Of a DNA stretch of 7,336 nt, positions 1 to 5,699 are shown one piece after another. The DNA is taken from assembly GCA_002359075.1 (NCBI GenBank), contig DEQA01000256.1:1-7336 (forward strand). Reading direction: 5' to 3'. The first letter of the stretch is position 1. Each line of letters opens with the position of its first letter. A program made the translations under genes and the position numbers. Source of the stretch: Planococcaceae bacterium UBA3378. Lineage in GTDB: Bacteria > Bacillota > Bacilli > Bacillales_A > Planococcaceae. The notes beneath the pieces are model-generated. The model was not told the DNA's origin. It worked only from the letters and a program-made list of their open reading frames with translations, and ran no database searches.

Positions 1-203
1 AACTTGATTCCGCGCTCCACTTCACTTTTCGCGTGCATGGCACCGATATCTACCATCGCTGTCTTTTCTTGTACATCAATAATGACCGGTGATACATTTT
101 CCAGTGTTAGCGAGCCGATGCCAAACCCTTTATGCCCGTCTGTCGGGTCATTTTTAATAATGGTAAAGCCCATTTTTTGTTTTGGTTTTTCTTCATTCGC
201 CAT
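1..203 (-). CDS. ywhD: YwhD family protein, N-terminal part (cut by window edge)
   Basis: Reading the minus strand from the ATG at 203-201 gives 67 codons that run off the left edge of the window. The peptide begins MANEEKPKQKMGFTIIKND, continues with TDGHKGFGIGSLTLENVSPV, then IIDVQE, and ends near IGAMHAKSEVERGIK. I recognise this as the start of the YwhD family of Bacillales, whose biochemical function is not known to me. An upstream ACGGAGGG (minus strand; core at 211-216) sits about 7 bases before the ATG and fixes the start. The C-terminal remainder lies outside the window. The gene is divergent from the tautomerase gene at 442, with about 240 bases between them. The family call is from memory of B. 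subtilis YwhD and is fairly secure; no role is inferred. Confidence 0.8.
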   Translation of the reverse strand, partial: MANEEKPKQKMGFTIIKNDPTDGHKGFGIGSLTLENVSPVIIDVQEKTAMVDIGAMHAKSEVERGIK

Positions 204-239
204 TGTAAATCCCTCCGTCTAACCTGTTATTCTAATACT

Positions 240-267
240 ATCATATATGCAGATCACAGCAAAACAA
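240..267 (-). promoter_or_regulatory. Possible sigma-A promoter for ywhD
   Basis: On the minus strand, TTGTTT (267-262) and TATGAT (245-240) are separated by 16 bases and lie about 37 bases before the ywhD start codon. The -10 matches 5 of 6 consensus positions and the -35 only 3 of 6. The call therefore rests mainly on position and the -10. Confidence 0.4.
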
Positions 268-441
268 ATGTGAAACCGATTTAGTCAACTCATGATCCAC
301 AAGCTTCCTTCCTAACTGAAGAAGGTGAATCAATCGAGAATAATGGAAAACAATAGAAAATATCTGCAATAACCTGTTTTTCCCTGCCTATATGCGTTAT
401 CATAATTTGTATCCATACATTACACAATAGGAGGTTCTATC

Positions 442-627
442 ATGCCAATCGTAACTGTAAAAATGCTGGAAGGCCGGACACCGGAGCAAAAGCGTGCACT
501 AGTAGAAAAAGTAACGGAAGCCGTATCTGAAACAACAGGTGCCCCGGCAGCAAACGTAACAATTATCATTGAGGATATGCCGAAATCCCACTACGCAACA
601 GGCGGTGTCCTGGCAAGCGACAAATAA
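442..627 (+). CDS. ywhB: 4-oxalocrotonate tautomerase-like enzyme (YwhB type)
   Basis: A 61-residue protein of the tautomerase superfamily, whose members use an N-terminal proline as a general base or acid to move protons in 2-hydroxymuconate-like enols. They usually assemble as hexamers of about 62-residue subunits. After removal of Met the chain starts with Pro1 and carries Arg11 in the motif MLEGRT; the E-Q-K-R stretch and the terminal HYATGG segment also fit. The position of Arg39 in classical 4-oxalocrotonate tautomerase is Thr here, and position 50 is Tyr instead of Phe. B. subtilis YwhB as I recall it also lacks Arg39. The start is set by AGGAGG at 429-434, 7 bases before the ATG. It appears monocistronic, ending in a strong hairpin. 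The physiological substrate is unknown. Confidence 0.9.
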   Translation: MPIVTVKMLEGRTPEQKRALVEKVTEAVSETTGAPAANVTIIIEDMPKSHYATGGVLASDK

Positions 628-654
628 AAAGTCGAATCTTTCCTTTGAAACGAA

Positions 655-695
655 AAGAAGATTCCTCACCAAAATGTTGAGGAATCTTCTTTTTT
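655..695. terminator. Bidirectional terminator between ywhB and ywfO
   Basis: A 14-bp perfect stem, AAGAAGATTCCTCA at 655-668 with its complement at 678-691, closes a 9-base loop. T residues follow on the plus strand (692-695) and a T-rich run (TTCGTTTC) follows on the minus strand. It lies between the ywhB stop and the ywfO stop at 694-696, which converge, so one hairpin can serve both genes. Confidence 0.85.
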
Positions 696-1944
696 AATCG
701 GAAAAGTTAATTTCCTTTGGATAATAGACTTTGTAATCCGTTTTAATATTGTTCGCCATAGCTGAAACAATATGCGATTGCTCAGCAAGCTCCCGAATTT
801 CTCCGCTCGGCATTTCCAGATAAATTGGACGCTTTGTCGGCAGAACACCCGGACGGTAAAAATCATACGGAAGATCGGATGTAGAATCCGGTTTTACATA
901 ATAATCCGGGTCCAGCCCGATTGCCTTTACCTGTTCTACAAGCCATGCATAGCGTTCCGGCTCTTCCTCCGGGTTCAAATCCATATGCTCAAATAAATCC
1001 CGGTTAATAAAACGGCGGCACAGATCACTTAATATAGCATCCTCTTCATCCATCCAAAATTGGAAGTATGTCATCATAATGTTCTCATCGAGTGCTAAAT
1101 ATTGTTCCAATGATACATCTTTATTAAAGAACGGACGGAAATGTACAGGCTCAAACTTGAATCGGTAATTTTCCTCGCTCAGTTTTTTTGCCCGCTTTAA
1201 AATATGATTCAATACCGCTTCGGCACTGCGGGATACCGGATGAAAATAAATCTGTAAATACATTTGGTAGCGGGACATAATATAGTCTTCTATTGCATGC
1301 ATGCCGCTTGCTTTAATAACGACCATGTCTTTTCGCGGACGCATAACACGAAGTATACGCTCCATATCAAAATGCCCGTAGCTTACTCCCGTAAAGTAGG
1401 CATCCCGCTGTAAATAATCCATACGGTCTGCATCGATTTGGCTCGAAATCAAGCTGACTACCTGCTGATTCGTATAATTGTTGTCAATCACTTGGGCTAC
1501 CAGCTCCGGAAAGCCGCTGTCCACCTTTCTTAACACCGCATTCACTTCTGTATCGCCAAGCAAAATGGCTCTGGTATATGCTTCATGGTCTGTCCCAAAC
1601 ACCGCCTCAAAAGCATGTGAAAACGGCCCGTGCCCTAAATCGTGGAGGAGTGCTGCACAAAGTGCCAACAGCCGCTCATTATTATCCCATTCAGGTCTTC
1701 CGCTAAATACATCATCTATGATCCGGCGGACAATTTCATATACACCAAGCGAATGGCTGAAGCGGCTATGTTCTGCCCCGTGAAATACTAGATAGGTGGT
1801 GCCCAGCTGACGGATTCTGCGCAAACGCTGAAACTCGCGCGTGCTGATTAAATCCCAGATTACTTGATCCCGCACATGTATATAACGATGTACCGGATCT
1901 TTAAATACTTTTTCTTCTGCTAGTTTCGACGTCGCATAATCCAT
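694..1944 (-). CDS. ywfO: HD-domain phosphohydrolase, YwfO type (dGTPase-like)
   Basis: A 416-residue soluble protein with an HD metal-dependent phosphohydrolase domain. The metal ligands expected of dNTP triphosphohydrolase-like HD proteins are visible: His64 in RFSHSLGV, His101-Asp102 in LLHDLGHGPFSH, and Asp171 in QIDADRMDYL. The opening EEKVFKDPVHRYIHV and the following EFQRLRRIRQLGTTYLVFHGAEHS are typical of YwfO. Family members hydrolyse dNTPs or related phosphoesters; the precise substrate here is inferred. The reading frame is open back to an ATG at 2025, but I chose the ATG at 1944. GGGAGGT (1958-1952) lies 7 bases upstream of it, homologues begin at this point, and a promoter falls inside the longer reading. 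It is transcribed alone, bounded by terminators on both sides. Confidence 0.92.
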   Translation of the reverse strand: MDYATSKLAEEKVFKDPVHRYIHVRDQVIWDLISTREFQRLRRIRQLGTTYLVFHGAEHSRFSHSLGVYEIVRRIIDDVFSGRPEWDNNERLLALCAALLHDLGHGPFSHAFEAVFGTDHEAYTRAILLGDTEVNAVLRKVDSGFPELVAQVIDNNYTNQQVVSLISSQIDADRMDYLQRDAYFTGVSYGHFDMERILRVMRPRKDMVVIKASGMHAIEDYIMSRYQMYLQIYFHPVSRSAEAVLNHILKRAKKLSEENYRFKFEPVHFRPFFNKDVSLEQYLALDENIMMTYFQFWMDEEDAILSDLCRRFINRDLFEHMDLNPEEEPERYAWLVEQVKAIGLDPDYYVKPDSTSDLPYDFYRPGVLPTKRPIYLEMPSGEIRELAEQSHIVSAMANNIKTDYKVYYPKEINFSD

Positions 1945-1977
1945 TTTTTCTACCTCCCGTGCACTGTTTCTACCTTT

Positions 1978-2006
1978 ATTATATGAAAGAATCGGCTCTT
2001 TATCAT
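1978..2006 (-). promoter_or_regulatory. Sigma-A promoter for ywfO
   Basis: On the minus strand, ATGATA (2006-2001; 4 of 6 to TTGACA) is followed after 17 bases by a consensus TATAAT (1983-1978). The -10 lies about 33 bases before the chosen ATG at 1944. Because it sits downstream of the alternative ATG at 2025, it supports the shorter protein. Confidence 0.7.
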
Positions 2007-2118
2007 CTATAAAAGCGCATGACACCTATTTAGCCGCTGCAAGCTCACTAAAAAGGCGGACATACAAGCTTTTCACCTTTTTGTGACGGCTTTTTATAAC
2101 GTAAAGGTAAGATTTTCA

Positions 2119-2156
2119 ATAAAAAAGAGACAGTCCGCTATTTCGAACCATCTCTT
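2119..2156 (-). terminator. Terminator of the DUF1450 gene
   Basis: Read as minus-strand RNA, AAGAGAUGGUUCG (2156-2144) pairs over 13 positions with CGGACUGUCUCUU (2137-2125), using G-U wobbles, around a 6-base loop and followed by UUUU (2124-2121). On the plus strand several of these pairs become A-C or C-A mismatches, so the hairpin is strand-specific. It begins 5 bases after the TAG of the gene at 2162-2386 and separates it from ywfO. Confidence 0.8.
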
Positions 2157-2161
2157 CTATG

Positions 2162-2386
2162 CTACTTTTTTAGCTTTGCAATGACCTTTTCCATCAGCTC
2201 ATCCTCTGTAAGGGCAGCTACCGGGCGGTTATTTACAAATGTAAAGGTCTTTTTGCGGCCTGGCCCGCAATATGAATGACAGCCAATTTCAATCGTTGCT
2301 TCTGGATCTATCTCTTTTAACTTTGGAATTAACGTTTTTAAATTAACGGCCTGACATTCATCGCAAACGTGGAAAATGTTTGCCAT
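2162..2386 (-). CDS. DUF1450 (YuzB-like) small cysteine protein
   Basis: A 74-residue protein with a CDEC motif (Cys8, Cys11) at the N-terminus and a second pair, Cys36 and Cys40, in IGCHSYCGPG. These are followed by a TFTFVNNRPV beta-rich segment and an acidic-basic helix ending in KLKK. The YCG core followed by an FxxVNxxxV stretch is the pattern I associate with DUF1450, the YuzB family, which looks like a small thioredoxin- or ferredoxin-fold domain. It is clearly not the direct orthologue of B. subtilis YuzB, whose N-terminus lacks the CxxC. There is no signal peptide or membrane segment, so it should be cytosolic. Function is unknown; metal or Fe-S binding or a redox role is an inference from the paired cysteines. 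A minus-strand AAGGGGTG (2402-2395) precedes the ATG. Confidence 0.75.
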   Translation of the reverse strand: MANIFHVCDECQAVNLKTLIPKLKEIDPEATIEIGCHSYCGPGRKKTFTFVNNRPVAALTEDELMEKVIAKLKK

Positions 2387-2455
2387 AGTGTCAACACCCC
2401 TTCTATACTATTTTACGCTTTGATAAGCAGACTTTTTAAATTTTAAATCTTCCCT

Positions 2456-2485
2456 ATTGTAGCCTAAAAATACTTGTCTGTTCAA
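2456..2485 (-). promoter_or_regulatory. Sigma-A promoter for the DUF1450 gene
   Basis: On the minus strand, TTGAAC (2485-2480; 4 of 6) and TACAAT (2461-2456; 5 of 6) are separated by 18 bases. This implies a leader of roughly 60 bases before the ATG at 2386. The leader is AT-rich and I see no stable structure in it. Confidence 0.6.
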
Positions 2486-2545
2486 GAGAAAAAGATATAC
2501 TTCAGTCAAAGGTCTGAAGCTATTTTTCACGCGAAAAAAAATAAA

Positions 2546-2575
2546 GAATAAACTCTCGTAAAAGTGGACATATTA
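2546..2575 (+). promoter_or_regulatory. Sporulation promoter of rsfA, sigma-F and/or sigma-G type
   Basis: GAATA at 2546-2550 is followed after 15 bases by GGACATATTA (2566-2575), which fits the sigma-F -10 consensus GGnnAnAHTR. The same GAATA is followed after 18 bases by CATATTA (2569-2575), which fits the sigma-G consensus gHATR-N18-CATnHTA. Both factors act in the forespore and recognise overlapping sequences. The element lies 32 bases upstream of the rsfA ATG, just before AGGGGG, so transcription would begin near 2582. Confidence 0.7.
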
Positions 2576-2607
2576 GTATTGAAATCATAAGTTAGGGGGA
2601 TTTTTCC

Positions 2608-3255
2608 ATGGTAAAAATCAGACAGGACGCTTGGTTAAAAGAAAACGATGAACTTTTAGCCGAGGCAGTATTAAGACATGTAAAAGAAGGTAGTACGCAA
2701 TTAAACGCTTTTGAGGAAGCGGGCGATGCATTGAATCGCACAGCAGCTGCATGCGGGTTCCGGTGGAATGCCGTTGTTCGTAGATTCTACGAAAAAGAAC
2801 TGGCAGAAGCAAAAAAAGAACGAAAAGAACGTCTTCGTGTTCTTGGCACAATTGGAAAACGCCGCGCACAGCAAATCTATTTACTTCCTTCGGCAAATGA
2901 AGAGGAAGGGCGCACTATTCCATTATCAGCGTTATCACTTGATATTGTCATTGCCTACTTGGCACGCTTGCAGCATCATAGTTCAGCAGAAACAGAAGTA
3001 ACAAAATGGCGTCATATGGCAAATATAACGACTGAAAAAATGAAAGATTTAGAGCAGGAAGTCGCAAGGCTGGAACGCGAAAATAAAGAGATTAAAGACG
3101 ACTATGAACAGTTCGTAAACATCATGAACCGCGCACGCCGTCTTGTCACTCTTGATACGGAGGAAGAACGCATCGCACCTGTTTTCAAAATGGAGCGAAA
3201 CGGCAACTTAGTAGCTTCCTCGCCACAGCCGGAAAATGGGGAGCAGCTGCAATAG
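2608..3255 (+). CDS. rsfA: RsfA family prespore-specific transcriptional regulator
   Basis: A 215-residue DNA-binding protein. Residues 4-60 (RQDAWLKENDELLAEAVLRH, then an AFEEAGDALNRTAAACGFRW stretch) form a Myb/SANT-like helix-turn-helix with Trp9 and Trp53 as probable core residues. A basic patch follows at residues 69-86, then a linker. Residues about 127-178 are charged and heptad-like (DLEQEVARLERENKEIK), suggesting a dimerising coiled coil. In B. subtilis, RsfA (YwfN) tunes expression of sigma-F-dependent genes in the prespore; a close relative, YlbO, belongs to the same family. The chain is somewhat shorter than the B. subtilis protein as I recall it (about 258 residues), mainly in the acidic C-terminal tail. 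The start is set by AGGGGG about 7-8 bases upstream. A forespore-type promoter lies directly upstream, and the neighbour ywfO is as in B. subtilis, supporting orthology with rsfA. Confidence 0.88.
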   Translation: MVKIRQDAWLKENDELLAEAVLRHVKEGSTQLNAFEEAGDALNRTAAACGFRWNAVVRRFYEKELAEAKKERKERLRVLGTIGKRRAQQIYLLPSANEEEGRTIPLSALSLDIVIAYLARLQHHSSAETEVTKWRHMANITTEKMKDLEQEVARLERENKEIKDDYEQFVNIMNRARRLVTLDTEEERIAPVFKMERNGNLVASSPQPENGEQLQ

Positions 3256-3271
3256 CAGCGCTCCCTTTTTT
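3239..3271 (+). terminator. Terminator of rsfA, overlapping its last codons
   Basis: GGGAGC-A-GCTGC (3239-3250, one bulged A) pairs with GCAGCGCTCCC (3255-3265) around an AATA loop, followed by six T residues (3266-3271). The left arm encodes the last residues of RsfA, and the stop codon lies in the loop and the first base of the right arm. Confidence 0.85.
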
Positions 3272-3598
3272 CTTTCTACATATTTCATCCTACAGCACAG
3301 CGCATACTTACATGTATTTTCAGCAAATCATGATCGGTCGTTTTGAATGCCCAATGGTGAATGGAAGACTTTTAAACAGCCAAAACAGTGATTCGTTGAT
3401 TTTGACATACAACTTAAATCAAAATAAGCGTCATGCCATTTATGTTTGTTGTAAAGGCAATGGCGTATCGTGCTCTGTGCAGCTACTAAAGATAGACAGA
3501 AGAAAAAGGATGGGGGTCTATCTTTTTATAGCAAATTAAGTAGAGCTGTAGTTCCCTCTATATTGCAAGCTTTCGTATGATGTATAGGTATGTCCCGG
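3272..3598. other. Intergenic stretch without a supportable gene
   Basis: These 327 bases lie between the rsfA terminator and the lipL stop. A 75-codon open frame at 3312-3539 (+) has no Shine-Dalgarno site and no familiar sequence, so I do not call it. The stretch contains several inverted repeats: ATTTTGA/TCAAAAT at 3399-3425, GCCATT/AATGGC nearby, and a 10-bp hairpin at 3488-3525. A non-coding transcript is possible but unproven. Confidence 0.5.
3488..3527. terminator. Hairpin with long purine/pyrimidine loop, possible terminator
   Basis: AAAGATAGAC (3488-3497) pairs perfectly with GTCTATCTTT (3516-3525) around an 18-base loop; two more T residues extend the plus-strand run. On the plus strand it could act as a weak terminator for any transcript from 3272 onwards. 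On the minus strand it lies about 75 bases after the lipL stop and could end lipL mRNA, with only three T residues before TAGTAG. The loop is larger than usual for a terminator. Confidence 0.4.
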
Positions 3599-4435
3599 CT
3601 ATTTTTCTTCCTTTTTCAACAAAGAAGCATTCCGCTTAAAAACCCGCTCTAAATAGTGAGTATAGTAGGTAAGCTCCTCTTCCTGAAGAGGGCGGAATTG
3701 TATAGCCGAATGCCATTCTTGCAGCAATCGCTGAATACGCATATTTGCTTCAGTCACTGTCAAATCTGTGCTCACCAGCTCCTGCATGGATGCCATCACC
3801 TCCGGCACAACAACAGGATATTGGAATTTTGTTTTCTCCCCTTGTAAGCTCGCTGAATAAAAATCACGAATCAGTGCAGCACGCTCGCTTCCGCTTCCTT
3901 CCATACATAAATAGATTTGCACCGCAATGCCGTTTTGCATCCGGCGCTGGGAAATACCCGCAAACTTCCTGCCGCCGATGCTTAAATCATATGTTCCCGG
4001 GCAGTAAGAGCCGACAATTTCATAGGCTTCAATCTCATTTGCGACTTCCGGGAAAATCGCCTTTACCAACTCCACCATATAGCTAAATGCCAGATCAATG
4101 CTCGTCGGCTCTGTTTCCCCAAAGACGATGGAAATGTTTAAAATGCCAGGGTCAAGCACAACGGCAAGCCCGCCGGAATTACGCACAATCGGCTCATATC
4201 CAGCCCGGCGCAGCACTTCCATCCCCTCCTCAATATGGGGCAGCCGGTGATCCTGAATCCCGAGTACGATCGCTTCATTATGTACCCATGTACGAATAAC
4301 AGGCAGGCTTTGATGATGGCCTGTTAAATGGCACAGTGTATCGTCCATAGCGAACGATTCAAGAGGTGAGCGTGTCATCATACTCAACGATTGATCGATG
4401 AAACGCCAGTTTGTATGTCGAAAAAAATCATTCAT
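3599..4435 (-). CDS. lipL: Octanoyl-[GcvH]:protein N-octanoyltransferase
   Basis: A 278-residue enzyme of the lipoate-protein ligase / biotin-ligase fold. In Bacillus, LipM loads octanoate from acyl-carrier protein onto the glycine-cleavage H protein, and LipL moves it to the E2 subunits of 2-oxoacid dehydrogenases by amidotransfer through a cysteinyl intermediate. The sequence shows the expected core: RNSGGLAVVLDPGILN at about residues 85-100, the active-site Cys145 in GSYCPGTYDLS, and Lys157 in GGRKFAGISQRR. Length agrees with B. subtilis LipL (YwfL). The start is set by AGGGAGAG (4450-4443), 7 bases before the ATG. It is monocistronic here, divergent from hemQ, and its promoter overlaps an inverted repeat. 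Cytosolic. Confidence 0.92.
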   Translation of the reverse strand: MNDFFRHTNWRFIDQSLSMMTRSPLESFAMDDTLCHLTGHHQSLPVIRTWVHNEAIVLGIQDHRLPHIEEGMEVLRRAGYEPIVRNSGGLAVVLDPGILNISIVFGETEPTSIDLAFSYMVELVKAIFPEVANEIEAYEIVGSYCPGTYDLSIGGRKFAGISQRRMQNGIAVQIYLCMEGSGSERAALIRDFYSASLQGEKTKFQYPVVVPEVMASMQELVSTDLTVTEANMRIQRLLQEWHSAIQFRPLQEEELTYYTHYLERVFKRNASLLKKEEK

Positions 4436-4467
4436 TTTATAGCTCTCCCTATTGATTGACTACAATT

Positions 4468-4495
4468 AGCATACTGTATTTTCAACTCATGTCAA
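4468..4495 (-). promoter_or_regulatory. Sigma-A promoter for lipL
   Basis: On the minus strand a consensus TTGACA (4495-4490) is followed after 16 bases by TATGCT (4473-4468; 4 of 6). The -10 lies about 33 bases before the lipL ATG. The -35 is embedded in the inverted repeat at 4487-4508, so a protein bound there could block polymerase. Confidence 0.65.
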
Positions 4496-4508
4496 ATTGG
4501 TGACATGA
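4487..4508. promoter_or_regulatory. Inverted repeat, candidate operator between lipL and hemQ
   Basis: TCATGTCA (4487-4494) and TGACATGA (4501-4508) are perfect complements separated by AATTGG. The 8-bp arms with a 14-base centre-to-centre distance suit a dimeric helix-turn-helix regulator. The element covers the lipL -35. No T-run follows and no gene ends here, so it is not a terminator. I do not recognise the cognate regulator. Confidence 0.5.
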
Positions 4509-4561
4509 TGCGTTTTTAATGTTCCAAATAACGAAATGGTTAGTAATTGTGTTAAACTAAT

Positions 4562-4576
4562 CCTGAATGATTATCA
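4562..4576 (+). promoter_or_regulatory. Fur/PerR-box-like sequence in the hemQ leader
   Basis: The 15-mer CCTGAATGATTATCA has a perfect right half (ATTATCA) and part of the left half of the Bacillus Fur consensus TGATAATNATTATCA, 10 of 14 defined positions. It ends 4 bases before the hemQ AAAGGAG. The AT-rich background makes chance matches likely. Confidence 0.25.
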
Positions 4577-4598
4577 AGCAAAAGGAGTGTCTTACACT

Positions 4599-5354
4599 AT
4601 GAATGAAGCAGCTATTACATTAGACGGCTGGTACGCTTTACATGATTTCCGCTCCATCGACTGGGCGTCTTGGAAGCTGGTTTCCCAGGAAGAGCGCCAG
4701 GCAGCAGTAGAGGAATTTATCCAATATTTAGAGAAACTAAATGAGGCAGATACAGCAAAAACAGGAGCCCACGCATTCTATGCAATCGTTGGCCAAAAGG
4801 CAGATTTCATGATTATGACGCTTCGTGAAACAATGGATGAGCTGCAGGAGCTTGAGGCGGAGTTTAATAAATTGGCCATTGCAGATTTTACAATTCCAAC
4901 GTATTCCTACGTTTCTGTCGTAGAATTATCGAACTACCTTGCTGGTGAATCAAATGAAGATCCTTATCAAAACCCACATGTACGTGCACGTCTATACCCT
5001 GAACTGCCACGTTCAAAATACGTTTGCTTCTACCCAATGGACAAACGCCGCCAAGGTAATGACAACTGGTACATGCTTTCGATGGATGAGCGTAAAAGCC
5101 TTATGCGTTCACACGGCATGATCGGCCGCGGCTATGCAGGCAAGGTCAAACAAATCATTACGGGTTCCGTAGGCTTTGATGATCATGAATGGGGCGTTAC
5201 ATTATTCGCGGATGATGTACTGCAATTCAAAAAACTCGTGTACGAAATGCGCTTTGATGAAGTATCAGCACGCTACGGCGAATTCGGGGAATTTTTCGTC
5301 GGTAACCTTTTAGACAATGAAAAGTTAGTGAAATTCCTATCTGTCAATAAATAA
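4599..5354 (+). CDS. hemQ: Coproheme decarboxylase HemQ
   Basis: A 251-residue protein of the chlorite-dismutase-like superfamily that converts coproheme III to protoheme by two peroxide-dependent oxidative decarboxylations. This is the last step of the coproporphyrin-dependent heme pathway of Firmicutes and Actinobacteria. Diagnostic stretches are TLDGWYALHDFRSIDW, NPHVRARLYPELP, YVCFYPMDKRR and ITGSVGFDDHEWGVTLF. Tyr145, the residue that forms the reactive radical in the S. aureus enzyme, and Lys149 are both present, and His172 is the expected iron ligand. The frame is open to an ATG at 4536, but I chose 4599: AAAGGAG (4581-4587) precedes it by 11 bases and homologues start close to this NEAAxTLDGWY. 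In B. subtilis pta and cysL lie between hemQ and lipL; here the two are directly divergent. I see no convincing consensus promoter; TTGTGT (4547-4552) and GATTAT (4569-4574) are a weak pair. Confidence 0.95.
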   Translation: MNEAAITLDGWYALHDFRSIDWASWKLVSQEERQAAVEEFIQYLEKLNEADTAKTGAHAFYAIVGQKADFMIMTLRETMDELQELEAEFNKLAIADFTIPTYSYVSVVELSNYLAGESNEDPYQNPHVRARLYPELPRSKYVCFYPMDKRRQGNDNWYMLSMDERKSLMRSHGMIGRGYAGKVKQIITGSVGFDDHEWGVTLFADDVLQFKKLVYEMRFDEVSARYGEFGEFFVGNLLDNEKLVKFLSVNK

Positions 5355-5446
5355 CGGGCACCGGCGGCCAGCGTCATTTCTTTTGTAAGACCTTAACGCC
5401 ATATACAGCCGTCTAACCGGTCGTTCCCAGATGCTTTATAGACCAT

Positions 5447-5482
5447 AAAAAATGAGTAATCGAAGGGATTACTCATTTTTTT
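5447..5482. terminator. Bidirectional terminator between hemQ and the small membrane protein
   Basis: A 15-bp perfect stem, AAAAAATGAGTAATC (5447-5461) with its complement at 5467-5481, closes a 5-base loop (GAAGG). A-runs and T-runs at either foot make it functional on both strands. The stop codon of the minus-strand gene (5483-5481) overlaps its right foot. The 92 bases between the hemQ stop and this hairpin hold nothing I recognise. Confidence 0.9.
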
Positions 5483-5651
5483 ATACATTCTCATCATTCA
5501 TTTTAAGAATTAAAATAATGGTATTGATAAAAAATCCTACAAACACGATGAGGATAAATAAATACCAATGAAGCGGCTGACCGTACAGGTTGCCGATGAC
5601 AAAAGATAAAATGGCACCAATCAGTACTGCTATCCACACGTCTATCCGCAT
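5481..5651 (-). CDS. Small two-helix membrane protein, unknown function
   Basis: A 56-residue protein with two predicted membrane helices, residues about 4-22 (DVWIAVLIGAILSFVIGNL) and 29-49 (WYLFILIVFVGFFINTIILI). They are joined by a short loop YGQPLH, and a hydrophilic tail KMNDENV follows. The frame is open to an ATG at 5693, but AAGGGAGGG (5666-5658) lies 6-7 bases before the ATG at 5651, so I chose that start. There is no signal-peptidase site and no family I recognise. Its stop lies inside the terminator it shares with hemQ. An imperfect palindrome at 5700-5729 lies upstream. Probably a real gene, given the strong ribosome site and well-defined terminator. Confidence 0.65.
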   Translation of the reverse strand: MRIDVWIAVLIGAILSFVIGNLYGQPLHWYLFILIVFVGFFINTIILILKMNDENV

Positions 5652-5699
5652 ACCAAGCCCTCCCTTGTAATTTTCTGTTCCGTCACTTTTCACACTTCT

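Noticed and set aside
1945..2025. Longer N-terminus for the HD protein, from the ATG at 2025
   Set aside because: The extra 27 residues match no YwfO homologue I recall, a TATAAT promoter lies inside them, and the ATG at 1944 has a strong ribosome site.
2050..2082. AAAAAGG / CCTTTTT inverted repeat upstream of ywfO
   Set aside because: The stem is only 7 bp, mostly A-T, with a 19-base loop, and no gene ends here on the plus strand.
3402..3430. Perfect TTGACA at 3402-3407 as a plus-strand promoter
   Set aside because: No acceptable -10 lies 16-18 bases downstream (TAAGCG at best) and no gene follows.
3312..3539. 75-codon open frame between rsfA and lipL
   Set aside because: It has no ribosome site, no recognisable motif, an odd composition, and it overlaps inverted repeats and a hairpin.
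4536..4598. Longer N-terminus for HemQ, from the ATG at 4536
   Set aside because: There is no ribosome site before 4536. AAAGGAG sits inside the extension and family members begin near NEAAxTLDGWY.
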